DNA of 8,772 nt, from positions 1 through 8,772 of the forward strand of contig JAUXFR010000037.1 of NCBI GenBank assembly GCA_030622805.1, in the 5' to 3' direction. This DNA is from Anaerolineae bacterium. Lineage in GTDB: Bacteria; Chloroflexota; Anaerolineae; Anaerolineales; UBA4823. The position numbers and the translations under genes were made by a program. The notes beneath the pieces were generated by a model that was not told the DNA's origin, searched no databases, and saw only the letters and a list, made by a program, of their open reading frames with translations. Of the stretch, positions 1 to 6,510 are shown in pieces. Numbering within the stretch: position 1 is the stretch's first letter; the number at the start of each line of letters is the position of its first letter.

Positions 1-184
1 CCCTCCCTGAAACGCAATCATCCGATATCAAATGCCAGGAGAAATCAGCCCCTGATCATATTTTATCTCAAATTAACAGATTCTAATGAAATTATATCGG
101 AATTCCTGTGAATCATTATATTGTTTTTAACGTCAATTCGGGATAAGTACTGTGCACAGCAGAATTCCGTATCGATCCTAGGTA

Positions 185-205
185 AGTCGGAATGGTACTC
201 CGACT
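185..205. other. Small perfect hairpin (7-bp stem)
   Basis: AGTCGGA (185-191) and TCCGACT (199-205) are exact inverted copies around a 7-base loop. Neither side carries a T-tract, so it does not look like an intrinsic terminator. Its role, if any, is unknown, and a 7-bp stem could be chance. Confidence 0.35.
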
Positions 206-297
206 CGACCTGGAAATTTATCTCGTACGCACGTGATTTTTTATTATTTGAGCAGTAAGCGGTTTATCTGGAAGCAGATTTACTATGATGGATGATC

Positions 298-314
298 GCC
301 CAATATGATTGGGC
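298..314. other. Small perfect hairpin (7-bp stem, 3-base loop)
   Basis: GCCCAAT (298-304) and ATTGGGC (308-314) are exact inverted copies around ATG. No T-run follows on either strand. It sits about 30 bp beyond the lexA terminator and could be a second structure at the end of a leftward or rightward transcript, or a protein site. This is inference only. Confidence 0.35.
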
Positions 315-343
315 TGCTACCTGGGATTACATGGGGCTGATAT

Positions 344-375
344 AAAAAAAGCCGTCTTCATTAAAGAAGACGGCT
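344..375 (-). terminator. Rho-independent terminator of lexA
   Basis: AGCCGTCTTC (350-359) and GAAGACGGCT (366-375) form a perfect 10-bp stem with a 6-base loop. Read on the minus strand, the stem is followed directly by seven T (complement of A344-A350). It lies 23 bp past the lexA stop codon, so it should end the lexA transcript. Only the minus-strand orientation has the T-tract after the stem. Confidence 0.93.
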
Positions 376-398
376 GATAACGATTTGATTTCTTCTGA

Positions 399-1169
399 TC
401 AGGAGGTTTGACCTTTCACCTGTCGGATTACCATAACAACCTTCCCTTGAACCTGCACGGTGCTGGGATCATCGACGATGATCGCACTCATCTGGGGATT
501 CGCTGGCTGAAGCCGTACGTGACCGTTTTCGCGGTAGAAATATTTCAGTGTTGTCTCGTCTTTGTCGGTCAACCAGACAGCGACCATCTCACCGTTGCTG
601 GCCTCTTGAGCCGGTTCCATGATCACGATATCTCCGTCATTGACCATCGCGTCGATCATCGATTCGCCTTCTACCTCCAGTGCGAATAGATCGCTTTGAG
701 ACTTTTGCCGATCTGGCAGCTGGCTGTTGGCTACTTCCACCCAGCTTTCGGCGTCGAAATAGTTAAAATCTGATGAGGGAACAGGTACGGGTTCGCCAGC
801 GATGATGCGTCCCATCACGGGGATTCGCAGCAGCTCGCCAACAGCCCGACCGAGCTCCTCAGCAGTTTGAGAAACTGAAGCAGCGGCAGCCTTTGCCTTG
901 GCTGTGGCAGCTCCAGCAACGCCCATAACCTCCGAGAGCGGTCTGACCAGGCGGATGCCGCGTGAGACACGACTGTCTCGTTCGATATAGCCCATTTCCT
1001 TCAACTGGTCGAGGTAGTAATTAACGACAGAAGTGGAGGATATATTCGCCTGATCGCAAATATCTCTTATGGAAGGCGGGTATCCTGAATTCGCCTGGAA
1101 TTCCTCTAAAACCTCCAGGATTCTCTTTTGCCGTTCGGTCAATCCTTTCTTTCGTCTTCGAGCCATCAT
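399..1169 (-). CDS. lexA: LexA repressor, SOS regulator with self-cleaving S24 peptidase domain
   Basis: LexA represses DNA-damage genes until RecA filaments trigger its self-cleavage. The N-terminal winged helix (about residues 8-75) has TERQKRILEVLEEF, then PPSIRDIC and the recognition segment SSTSVVNYYLDQL. The C-terminal S24 domain shows the scissile Ala124-Gly125 (GRIIAGEPVP), catalytic Ser170 (GESMIDAM) and catalytic Lys209 (TTLKYFYRE). At 256 residues it is about 50 longer than E. coli LexA. The extra length is an Ala/Lys-rich linker (about 79-113) and roughly 11 more residues between the cleavage site and Ser170. The start at 1169 is chosen because AGGAG (1178-1182) lies 8 bases upstream. 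The second ATG (1166) is possible but spaced less well. The gene is monocistronic, with its own promoter, operator and terminator. Both catalytic residues and the cleavage site are present, so it should be functional. Confidence 0.96.
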   Translation of the reverse strand: MMARRRKKGLTERQKRILEVLEEFQANSGYPPSIRDICDQANISSTSVVNYYLDQLKEMGYIERDSRVSRGIRLVRPLSEVMGVAGAATAKAKAAAASVSQTAEELGRAVGELLRIPVMGRIIAGEPVPVPSSDFNYFDAESWVEVANSQLPDRQKSQSDLFALEVEGESMIDAMVNDGDIVIMEPAQEASNGEMVAVWLTDKDETTLKYFYRENGHVRLQPANPQMSAIIVDDPSTVQVQGKVVMVIRQVKGQTS

Positions 1170-1294
1170 GATTGTCTCTCCTATGTGATTGTCCTGCCTG
1201 AACTGGATGGATTTCCAGATTGCTCAGGCGCATAATCATCAATCTTGATCTGATATTGTCAGTTAAATTAATAATTCGAATTTTTGTGCTATAA

Positions 1295-1324
1295 ATAATA
1301 ACACGAACATGTGTTCTGTGTCAA
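1295..1324 (-). promoter_or_regulatory. lexA promoter, sigma70 type
   Basis: On the minus strand, TTGACA (1324-1319, perfect -35) is followed after 18 bases by TATTAT (1300-1295, five of six -10 positions). Transcription would start near 1288, giving a leader of about 120 bases before the lexA ATG. The LexA box lies wholly inside the spacer, so bound repressor would block RNA polymerase. The boxes are seen in the sequence; their use is inferred. Confidence 0.82.
1305..1316. promoter_or_regulatory. LexA operator (SOS box), GAAC-N4-GTTC type
   Basis: GAACATGTGTTC matches the GAAC-N4-GTTC consensus known for LexA of Firmicutes and Actinobacteria. Five of the six symmetric base pairs are complementary. 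It sits between the -35 and -10 of the lexA promoter, as expected for autoregulation. By eye I found no second copy near the divergent sugar genes. Confidence 0.87.
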
Positions 1325-1347
1325 GGTTTTTCGGCAACATTTCACTC

Positions 1348-1377
1348 TTGCAGTGGGTGAATGATCTGTGGGATAAT
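1348..1377 (+). promoter_or_regulatory. Candidate promoter for the polysaccharide operon
   Basis: TTGCAG (1348-1353; three of six -35 positions) and GATAAT (1372-1377; five of six -10 positions) are separated by 18 bases, upstream of the first sugar gene. A second -10-like CATAAT lies at 1435-1440 without a good -35. The -35 match is weak, so the true start site is uncertain. The leader would be about 90 bases from the first candidate. Confidence 0.35.
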
Positions 1378-1472
1378 GTCCCAGTCTTTTGGTGTAAAGC
1401 GCCAGCAAAGCGGTAAAAAGTCCACCCAGTGTGGCATAATGTGATACGCTGAATGATTGATGGAGTTAGCTT

Positions 1473-2777
1473 ATGAATTTTCAGAAGATATGTGTTCTCG
1501 GATTGGGTTACATTGGTTTACCCACTGCAAGTACATTTGCCACACACGGTCTGGAAGTTATCGGGGTTGATGTAAACACGAAGGTCGTCGAAACGCTGAA
1601 AAATGGTGGTTTACATATCCACGAACCAGGCTTGAGAATCCTGGTTCAAGCGGCGTTAGGATCTGGGAATCTGAGGATAAGCGATCAACCAGAATCGGCG
1701 GATGCGTTTATCATCGCTGTGCCCACGCCCTTCCTGGCTGATAAACGGGCTGATATGAGCTTTGTGAGAGCGGCTGCTGGAGCGATTGCGCCATACCTGT
1801 CTCCTGGAAACCTGGTTGTGCTCGAATCGACCTCACCGCCGCGCACAACCGTGGATATAGTTGCGCCGATCCTGGAGCGCTCCAGGTTGGTGGCAGGGGA
1901 AGATTTTCTGCTCGCCTACTCACCAGAACGGGTGCTGCCGGGGCAGATTTTACGGGAACTGATCGAAAACGCACGTGTGATCGGTGGGATTAATGAGACT
2001 TCCGCGTTGGCGGGGCGTGACCTGTACAGTACATTCGTGCGCGGCGAGATTGTGCTGACCGATGCTACGACTGCCGAGATGGTCAAGCTGATGGAAAACA
2101 CATACCGCGATGTCAACATCGCGATTGCCAATGAGTTCTCGCGGTTGGCGGATCGCTTCGGGGTTGATGTCTGGGAGGCGAACAGGCTTGCCAACCGCCA
2201 CCCACGAGTTGAGATTCTGAATCCGGGACCTGGTGTTGGTGGACACTGCATCGGTGTGGATCCCTGGTTTTTAGTAGAAGCTGCGCCTGACATTACGCAG
2301 CTTATCCAATCTGCCCGTCAGGTTAACGATCAACAGCCAGAATTTGTGCTCGAACTGATCCGGCGTACTTTACCTGATGGGGATTCGGCTGGCAGTTTGA
2401 GGGGAAAACGGATTGCAGCGCTTGGGTTATCATACAAAGCGAATGTTGATGATCTGAGAGAAAGCCCTGCCATTGAAGTTTGTAAGCACCTGGCGGATGC
2501 TGGCGCGTTGGTCTCAGCATACGAGCCATATAAAGCTGATTTGAACATCCCTGGTTTCAAGTGTGAAACAAGCCTGGAGGACGCGCTGATAAACGCTGAG
2601 TTGATCGTTCTTCTGGTCCCGCACACAACATTGGTCACGTTAGACCCACACAAATTGGCGGACATCACCCCCGCTCGTACGCTCATCGATGTGGTGAACG
2701 GCTGGACAGATCGATCCTGGCAGGAAGCTGGGTTCAGGGTTACGCGCCTGGGTGCAGGCACGATGTCAGGTCAGTAA
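1473..2777 (+). CDS. wecC: UDP-N-acetyl-D-mannosaminuronate dehydrogenase (WecC type)
   Basis: This cytoplasmic enzyme oxidises UDP-ManNAc to UDP-ManNAcA with two NAD+. It belongs to the UDP-glucose/GDP-mannose dehydrogenase family and, at 434 residues, has the usual length. The N-terminal Rossmann fold starts with GLGYIGLP (10-17), and ESTSPP is at 118-123. The middle domain has MVKLMENTYRDVNIA, with the family's Lys205 and Asn209. The catalytic Cys259 lies in GVGGHCIGVDPWF. The C-terminal NAD/UDP-binding domain has LGLSYKANVDDLRESPA (317-333). The DPWF sequence after the cysteine favours WecC over the WbpA/TviB type, which usually has HCIPVDPYY. GGAG (1462-1465) is 7 bases before the ATG. 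The frame ends with three consecutive in-frame stops (TAA TGA TAA, 2775-2783). It is the first gene of the run, with its epimerase partner next, which supports UDP-ManNAc as substrate. Confidence 0.9.
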   Translation: MNFQKICVLGLGYIGLPTASTFATHGLEVIGVDVNTKVVETLKNGGLHIHEPGLRILVQAALGSGNLRISDQPESADAFIIAVPTPFLADKRADMSFVRAAAGAIAPYLSPGNLVVLESTSPPRTTVDIVAPILERSRLVAGEDFLLAYSPERVLPGQILRELIENARVIGGINETSALAGRDLYSTFVRGEIVLTDATTAEMVKLMENTYRDVNIAIANEFSRLADRFGVDVWEANRLANRHPRVEILNPGPGVGGHCIGVDPWFLVEAAPDITQLIQSARQVNDQQPEFVLELIRRTLPDGDSAGSLRGKRIAALGLSYKANVDDLRESPAIEVCKHLADAGALVSAYEPYKADLNIPGFKCETSLEDALINAELIVLLVPHTTLVTLDPHKLADITPARTLIDVVNGWTDRSWQEAGFRVTRLGAGTMSGQ

Positions 2778-2826
2778 TGATAAACCAGAATCGCAGGAGA
2801 CAGTTTGATACTCATCAAGTTATGTT

Positions 2827-2832
2827 GGGTGA
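2827..2832 (+). promoter_or_regulatory. Ribosome binding site that decides the TTG start of the epimerase
   Basis: GGGTGA lies 4 bases before TTG 2837 and pairs with the GGTGA part of the anti-Shine-Dalgarno region. The codon just before the TTG is TAA (2834-2836), so the frame cannot begin further upstream. No in-frame ATG or GTG comes before the conserved FGTRPEA motif. Confidence 0.6.
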
Positions 2833-2836
2833 ATAA

Positions 2837-4033
2837 TTGAGAAACTTACGCATTTTGTCCATATTCGGTACACGTCCGGAGGCGGTTAAGATGGCGCCTG
2901 TGGTAAAGGAGCTTGCCCGGATACCTGAGATCGAATCGATTGTATGTGTAACAGCGCAGCATCGGCAGATGCTGGACCAGGTTTTGGATCTGTTTGACAT
3001 TCAGCCGGATATCGATCTGGATCTGATGCGGCACAACCAGACACTGCCTGAACTGACGGCATCTGTTTTAACCCGCATCGATCCTGTGCTGCGTGAAATT
3101 GACCCGCAGTGGGTTCTGGTCCAGGGTGACACGACCACGGTGATGGCGGCAGCCCTAGCAGCGTACTACCGGCGCATCCTTATCGGGCATGTAGAAGCGG
3201 GACTGCGTACGGGGGATAAATGGCAGCCCTTCCCAGAAGAGATCAACAGGCGAGTAGCCGGTGTGGTTGCGGATATGCATTTTGCCCCAACAAACTGGGC
3301 GCGCAGCAACTTATTGAATGAAGGTGTGCCAGATGAAAATATCATTGTAACGGGCAACAGCGTCATCGACGCACTTCAATTAATTTCCGCCCGACCTCCT
3401 ACGCCAGAAGTTCAGCATTTGCTGAAAAGCCTGGGTATCCTTGATCAACCTTATGATCCTATCCTGGAGAATTCTCCCCCAACTAGACTTGTGTTGATCA
3501 CAGCCCACCGGCGTGAAAATTTCGGGCAGCCGTTGGAGAATATCTGCCAGGCAATTTATACCCTGGCGGAAATTTACCGCGAGAGCGTTCGCTTTGTATA
3601 CCCGGTTCACCTGAACCCCAATGTTCAGGAGCCTGTGTACCGCATCCTGGGTGAAGTGCCGAATGTCACCCTGCTGCAGCCGATGGATTACCTGCCGCTG
3701 GTGCACCTGATGAAACGCACCACGTTGATCCTGACCGACTCTGGTGGAATCCAGGAGGAAGCACCCGGGCTGGGTGTGCCTGTCCTGGTTCTGAGAGAGG
3801 TGACAGAACGCCCTGAAGGTGTGCAGGCTGGGACGGTGCGTTTGGTAGGAACCGACACCAACCGCATTGTGTCGGAAGCTCAACGCCTGCTGGATGACCT
3901 GTCTGAACATGAGCGAATGGCGCACGCTGTGAATCCTTATGGCGATGGACACGCTGCCAGGCGCATCGTTCAGTCGATCTTAAATTATGACCCGATGAGT
4001 CAGCGAAAAATCGGTGTTTCCAATGGCTCGTGA
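2837..4033 (+). CDS. wecB: UDP-N-acetylglucosamine 2-epimerase, non-hydrolysing
   Basis: It interconverts UDP-GlcNAc and UDP-ManNAc in the cytoplasm and feeds the dehydrogenase encoded just upstream. The 398-residue length fits the family, which has a GT-B fold. Motifs in order are FGTRPEAVKMAP (10-21), QGDTT (96-100), HVEAGLRTG (118-126), PFPEEINRR (131-139), ITAHRREN (221-228), PVHLNPNV (256-263) and DSGGIQEE (301-308). Asp98, Glu120, Glu134 and His224 line up with E. coli WecB Asp95, Glu117, Glu131 and His213. The start is TTG 2837, fixed by an in-frame TAA right before it and by GGGTGA 4 bases upstream. The gap to the dehydrogenase is 59 bp, and the 3' end overlaps the next gene. The wecC-wecB order is reversed relative to the E. 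coli enterobacterial common antigen cluster. A mnaA name would be equally valid. Confidence 0.93.
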   Translation: MRNLRILSIFGTRPEAVKMAPVVKELARIPEIESIVCVTAQHRQMLDQVLDLFDIQPDIDLDLMRHNQTLPELTASVLTRIDPVLREIDPQWVLVQGDTTTVMAAALAAYYRRILIGHVEAGLRTGDKWQPFPEEINRRVAGVVADMHFAPTNWARSNLLNEGVPDENIIVTGNSVIDALQLISARPPTPEVQHLLKSLGILDQPYDPILENSPPTRLVLITAHRRENFGQPLENICQAIYTLAEIYRESVRFVYPVHLNPNVQEPVYRILGEVPNVTLLQPMDYLPLVHLMKRTTLILTDSGGIQEEAPGLGVPVLVLREVTERPEGVQAGTVRLVGTDTNRIVSEAQRLLDDLSEHERMAHAVNPYGDGHAARRIVQSILNYDPMSQRKIGVSNGS

Positions 4034-4484
4034 TCTTCCCACCAGCCTCGTGTATGCTCGAAACTGGCATCTCTTGGGTCGGATGGCTTATTATGCGTTG
4101 AAATTACTGGGGGTTGAAATCCCCAGGTCCGTAATCATTGGTCAGGATTTTGAGCTGGCGCACGGTGGTTTCGGGGTGGTGGTCCATCCAAAGAGTGTGT
4201 TGGGAAACCGGGTAAAAGTATACCCCGGCGTCACGCTTGGACGGTCTGACATTTACCTTCCGATTGAGCAATCACGCTTTGAGGGGATCATTGTGGAAGA
4301 CGACGTTATTCTAGCTCCAGGCGCGAAAATCCTGGCGAAGGACGGTACATTGAAAATTGGTCGAGGCACTGTCGTGGGTGCGAATGCCGTATTATTATCT
4401 TCGACCGGGGAGGGTGAGGTTTGGGCGGGCGCTCCGGCACGAATAATTAGCCATCGGAAGGGGTGGCCTCTTCCTGAGAGATAA
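4023..4484 (+). CDS. Hexapeptide-repeat acetyltransferase, serine acetyltransferase-like
   Basis: This is a small left-handed beta-helix acyl-CoA transferase. It probably O- or N-acetylates a sugar in the glycan made by this locus. The 153-residue product has a short helical N-terminus (about 1-35) and then imperfect hexapeptide coils. The segment AHGGFGVVVHPKSVLG resembles the core of CysE-type serine acetyltransferases, with two histidines likely near the active site. Later coils include VKVYPGVTLG, IIVEDDVILAPGAKIL and LKIGRGTVVGANAVL, and the end VWAGAPARII is the usual closing motif. The long N-terminal domain of true CysE is missing, so cysteine synthesis is less likely than polysaccharide decoration. 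I chose ATG 4023, with GGTG 6 bases upstream; GTG 4014 in the same frame is the alternative (156 residues). It overlaps the epimerase by 11 bases, which suggests translational coupling. The acceptor is unknown. Confidence 0.82.
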   Translation: MARDLPTSLVYARNWHLLGRMAYYALKLLGVEIPRSVIIGQDFELAHGGFGVVVHPKSVLGNRVKVYPGVTLGRSDIYLPIEQSRFEGIIVEDDVILAPGAKILAKDGTLKIGRGTVVGANAVLLSSTGEGEVWAGAPARIISHRKGWPLPER

Positions 4485-4492
4485 TTCCCGGT

Positions 4493-5578
4493 ATGAGTGA
4501 TTCACAATCGCGTCGGATATGCCTTGTCCCCCACCTCAGTGGTGTGGGAGGCATGGTTTCCTTCCAGGAGAAGCTGTCATCGGGATTGCGTGAGCGTGAA
4601 ATTAGTATATGCTATGACCTCGATGAACTGCCTTACGATTGTGTATTGGTTATCGGTGGTACGCGTCGCATTGATCGCCTGTTTGCGCTTAGGCGGCAGG
4701 GAATCCCCATCTTCCAGCGTTTGAATGGGATGAACTGGCTGCATAAGGTTCGTGCTCAAAAAGGGAAGCGCAGCAGTAGTTTTCGGCACTACATTCGCTC
4801 CGAGTATGGCAACCTGATCCTTCGGATCATCCGCTCCCAGTTAGCCGATGGGATTGTTTACCAAAGCGAATTTGCGCAGGGCTGGTGGGAGCGAGAATTC
4901 GGTGAAACGCGAGTGCGTCATACGGTGGTCTATAACGGTGTTGATTTACAAAAATATAATCCAGATGGAGCCCATCAACGCCCGATGGATGTTTACCGGC
5001 TATTGCTGGTCGAAGGCAGCTTAATGGGTGGCTATGAGACCGGTCTGGAGAGCGCAGTACAACTTGCTGCTGGGTTAGCAAATGAATACGCCCTAAAAAA
5101 CAGTGCACGCATTGAATTGGTAGTGGCTGGTCGCGTGAGTCCTGAGATGAAGGCGATCTTTGAGCAGAGGATCGAGAAATCACCAAGCTTACAAAATTTC
5201 TCTCTTATTTGGGCAGGGCTTCTATCTAAAGAATCCATTCCAGAGTTTGACCGGTCAGCCCACCTGCTCTTCTCTTCTGATCTAAACGCAGCGTGTCCAA
5301 ATTCCACCATAGAAGCCTTGGCATGCGGACTGCCAGTTGTGGCTTTTAACACCGGATCTCTGCCGGAACTTGTGACCGGTGACAGCGGCAGGATCGTTCC
5401 CTATGGTGGTGGTCCCTGGCGTTTAGATCCTCCTGACATTCCTGCGCTCGTGAAGGCTTCACAGGAGATACTTGACGACCAGGCATGTTTTCGCCTCTCT
5501 GCACGGCGACGGGCGGAGGAGAAGTTCGGTCTTGATATGATGGTGGACCAGTATCTTAAGTTTTTTAATCTGGATTAA
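4493..5578 (+). CDS. Glycosyltransferase, GT-B fold, family 4-like
   Basis: It likely transfers a sugar from an activated nucleotide donor to a lipid-linked glycan at the cytoplasmic face. No membrane segment is seen. The N-terminal half opens with LVPHLSGVGGMVSFQEKL (11-28), a glycine loop typical of GT-B acceptor domains, and later has VYQSEFAQGWWEREFG (122-137) and VVYNGVDLQKYNP (145-157). The C-terminal domain has VVAGRVS (210-216) and CPNSTIEALACGLPVVAFNT (268-287), followed by GSLPELV. Of the E-x7-E pair, the second glutamate is present (Glu274) and the first position is Ala266, as I recall for related CPNxxIEALACG enzymes. The length of 361 is normal. The ATG lies 8 bp after the acetyltransferase stop, with only a weak distant GAGAG, so translation may depend on coupling. 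Donor and acceptor cannot be read from the sequence. Confidence 0.85.
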   Translation: MSDSQSRRICLVPHLSGVGGMVSFQEKLSSGLREREISICYDLDELPYDCVLVIGGTRRIDRLFALRRQGIPIFQRLNGMNWLHKVRAQKGKRSSSFRHYIRSEYGNLILRIIRSQLADGIVYQSEFAQGWWEREFGETRVRHTVVYNGVDLQKYNPDGAHQRPMDVYRLLLVEGSLMGGYETGLESAVQLAAGLANEYALKNSARIELVVAGRVSPEMKAIFEQRIEKSPSLQNFSLIWAGLLSKESIPEFDRSAHLLFSSDLNAACPNSTIEALACGLPVVAFNTGSLPELVTGDSGRIVPYGGGPWRLDPPDIPALVKASQEILDDQACFRLSARRRAEEKFGLDMMVDQYLKFFNLD

Positions 5579-5632
5579 TTCAGTGCTATCAGAACTGTAT
5601 TTTGGTCGAGCGACTTTTGGTGTACTGTTGAC

Positions 5633-6493
5633 ATGAGAAAATTGTTCGTCGATGTTACGGTGCTGGCGGCACGCTATTTGCCGCAACGTGCCAAGCAAAC
5701 GGTGTACCGATTCCCCCCGGTGGCGCGCCTGATCCGCCAACAGCTCAATCGCGCAGTCCCAGGTGGGCTGACGCAGGTTGAGATTGCCAGTGAAAAGCTG
5801 GCGGGTTTTTATATGCTGCTGGACCTGCAATCAGAGAAAGATTACTGGTTGGGTACATACGAACCGGAGCTGCAGGAAGCGACCACAGGACTGGTGCAGC
5901 CCGGAATGGTCGCTTATGATCTGGGAGCAAATATCGGCTACATAACGCTGTTGCTGGCTCGTTGTGTTGGAGAATCGGGACAGGTGATAGCGATAGAGGC
6001 GCTGCCGGATAACCTGGAACGGCTTGATAGCAATATCACCCTGAACAAATTGGATCCCATTGTGAAGATCGTACATGGAGCGGTTGTTGAGCGCTCGCAG
6101 CAGGTAAATTTCTACGTTGGACCATCAGATGGGATGGGTAAGGTCGAAGGCTCGGCAGGGCGTCAGGATCTTGAATATTCTGAAACGATCACAGTCGAGG
6201 GTATAGCGCTGGATGATTTTGTCTATCAATCTGGCAACCCTGTCCCGCAGTTTGTTAAGATCGACATCGAAGGCGGTGAAGTGCTGGCATTTCAGGGCAT
6301 GAAGCGTGTCCTGAACGATGCGCGACCGATTGTATTAATGGAGCTCCATGGTCCAGAAGCTGCTGTGGCTGCCTGGCAGGCGCTGACAGATGCAGGCTAC
6401 CAGATTTGCTACATAAAACCCGATTTCCCAGTTGTGACCGGACCAGAAGTGTTGGACTGGAAAGCTTATCTGGCAGCCTTCCCACCCAGGTGA
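5633..6493 (+). CDS. FkbM-family SAM-dependent methyltransferase
   Basis: It probably O-methylates a sugar hydroxyl of the glycan, a common role of FkbM enzymes in surface polysaccharide loci. SAM-binding motif I is YDLGANIGYITLLLAR (95-110). The next strand, VIAIEALPDNLERL (118-131), ends with the acidic residue that usually holds the SAM ribose. VKIDIEGGE (208-216) is the FkbM signature, and VLMELHG (234-240) follows. At 286 residues it has about 50-60 residues before the core, with no signal peptide or clear membrane helix. ATG 5633 is the only usable start before the conserved core, but its Shine-Dalgarno is poor (GGTG about 10 bases away). The 54 bp before it are open in the same frame as the upstream glycosyltransferase and are separated from it by a single TAA. 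The methylated position is unknown. Confidence 0.88.
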   Translation: MRKLFVDVTVLAARYLPQRAKQTVYRFPPVARLIRQQLNRAVPGGLTQVEIASEKLAGFYMLLDLQSEKDYWLGTYEPELQEATTGLVQPGMVAYDLGANIGYITLLLARCVGESGQVIAIEALPDNLERLDSNITLNKLDPIVKIVHGAVVERSQQVNFYVGPSDGMGKVEGSAGRQDLEYSETITVEGIALDDFVYQSGNPVPQFVKIDIEGGEVLAFQGMKRVLNDARPIVLMELHGPEAAVAAWQALTDAGYQICYIKPDFPVVTGPEVLDWKAYLAAFPPR

Positions 6494-6510
6494 CTTCTCA
6501 TGACAGGTGA
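6487..6510 (+). promoter_or_regulatory. Twin ribosome binding sites serving two in-frame starts
   Basis: CAGGTGA occurs twice, at 6487-6493 (6 bases before ATG 6500, and containing the stop codon of the methyltransferase) and at 6504-6510 (4 bases before ATG 6515). Both ATGs are in the same frame, so either could start the following glycosyltransferase. The choice changes only five residues. Confidence 0.55.

Larger units (their letters stand above)
1..343. other. Non-coding AT-rich stretch, no gene seen
   Basis: No open frame of useful length with a plausible start exists on either strand here, and stops are frequent in all frames. The first 180 bases are strongly AT-rich. Two short perfect hairpins (185-205 and 298-314) are listed separately. 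I could not identify a convincing promoter, tRNA or riboswitch. The region lies beyond the lexA terminator, so it is probably the space between lexA and a gene to the left of the window. Confidence 0.6.

Noticed and set aside
408..689. Plus-strand open frame of 93 codons
   Set aside because: It lies wholly opposite the conserved S24 domain of LexA and resembles no protein; it is an antisense shadow.
863..877. CAGTTT-GAG-AAACTG hairpin
   Set aside because: It is inside the lexA coding region for the linker, has no T-tract, and a 6-bp stem there is easily chance.
1305..1316. LexA control of the divergent polysaccharide operon
   Set aside because: The box sits in the lexA promoter, over 150 bp from the wecC start and about 30 bp upstream of the best candidate operon -35. 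Nothing in the sequence supports SOS control of these genes.
3380..3952. Minus-strand open frame of 190 codons, the longest antisense frame
   Set aside because: It is opposite the epimerase, whose catalytic motifs are intact. Its composition (many His, Gln, Arg) is typical of a shadow frame, and no domain is recognisable.
4023..4484. Annotation as CysE serine acetyltransferase for cysteine synthesis
   Set aside because: The N-terminal CysE domain is missing and the gene is embedded in and overlaps the polysaccharide operon, so only a family-level call is justified.
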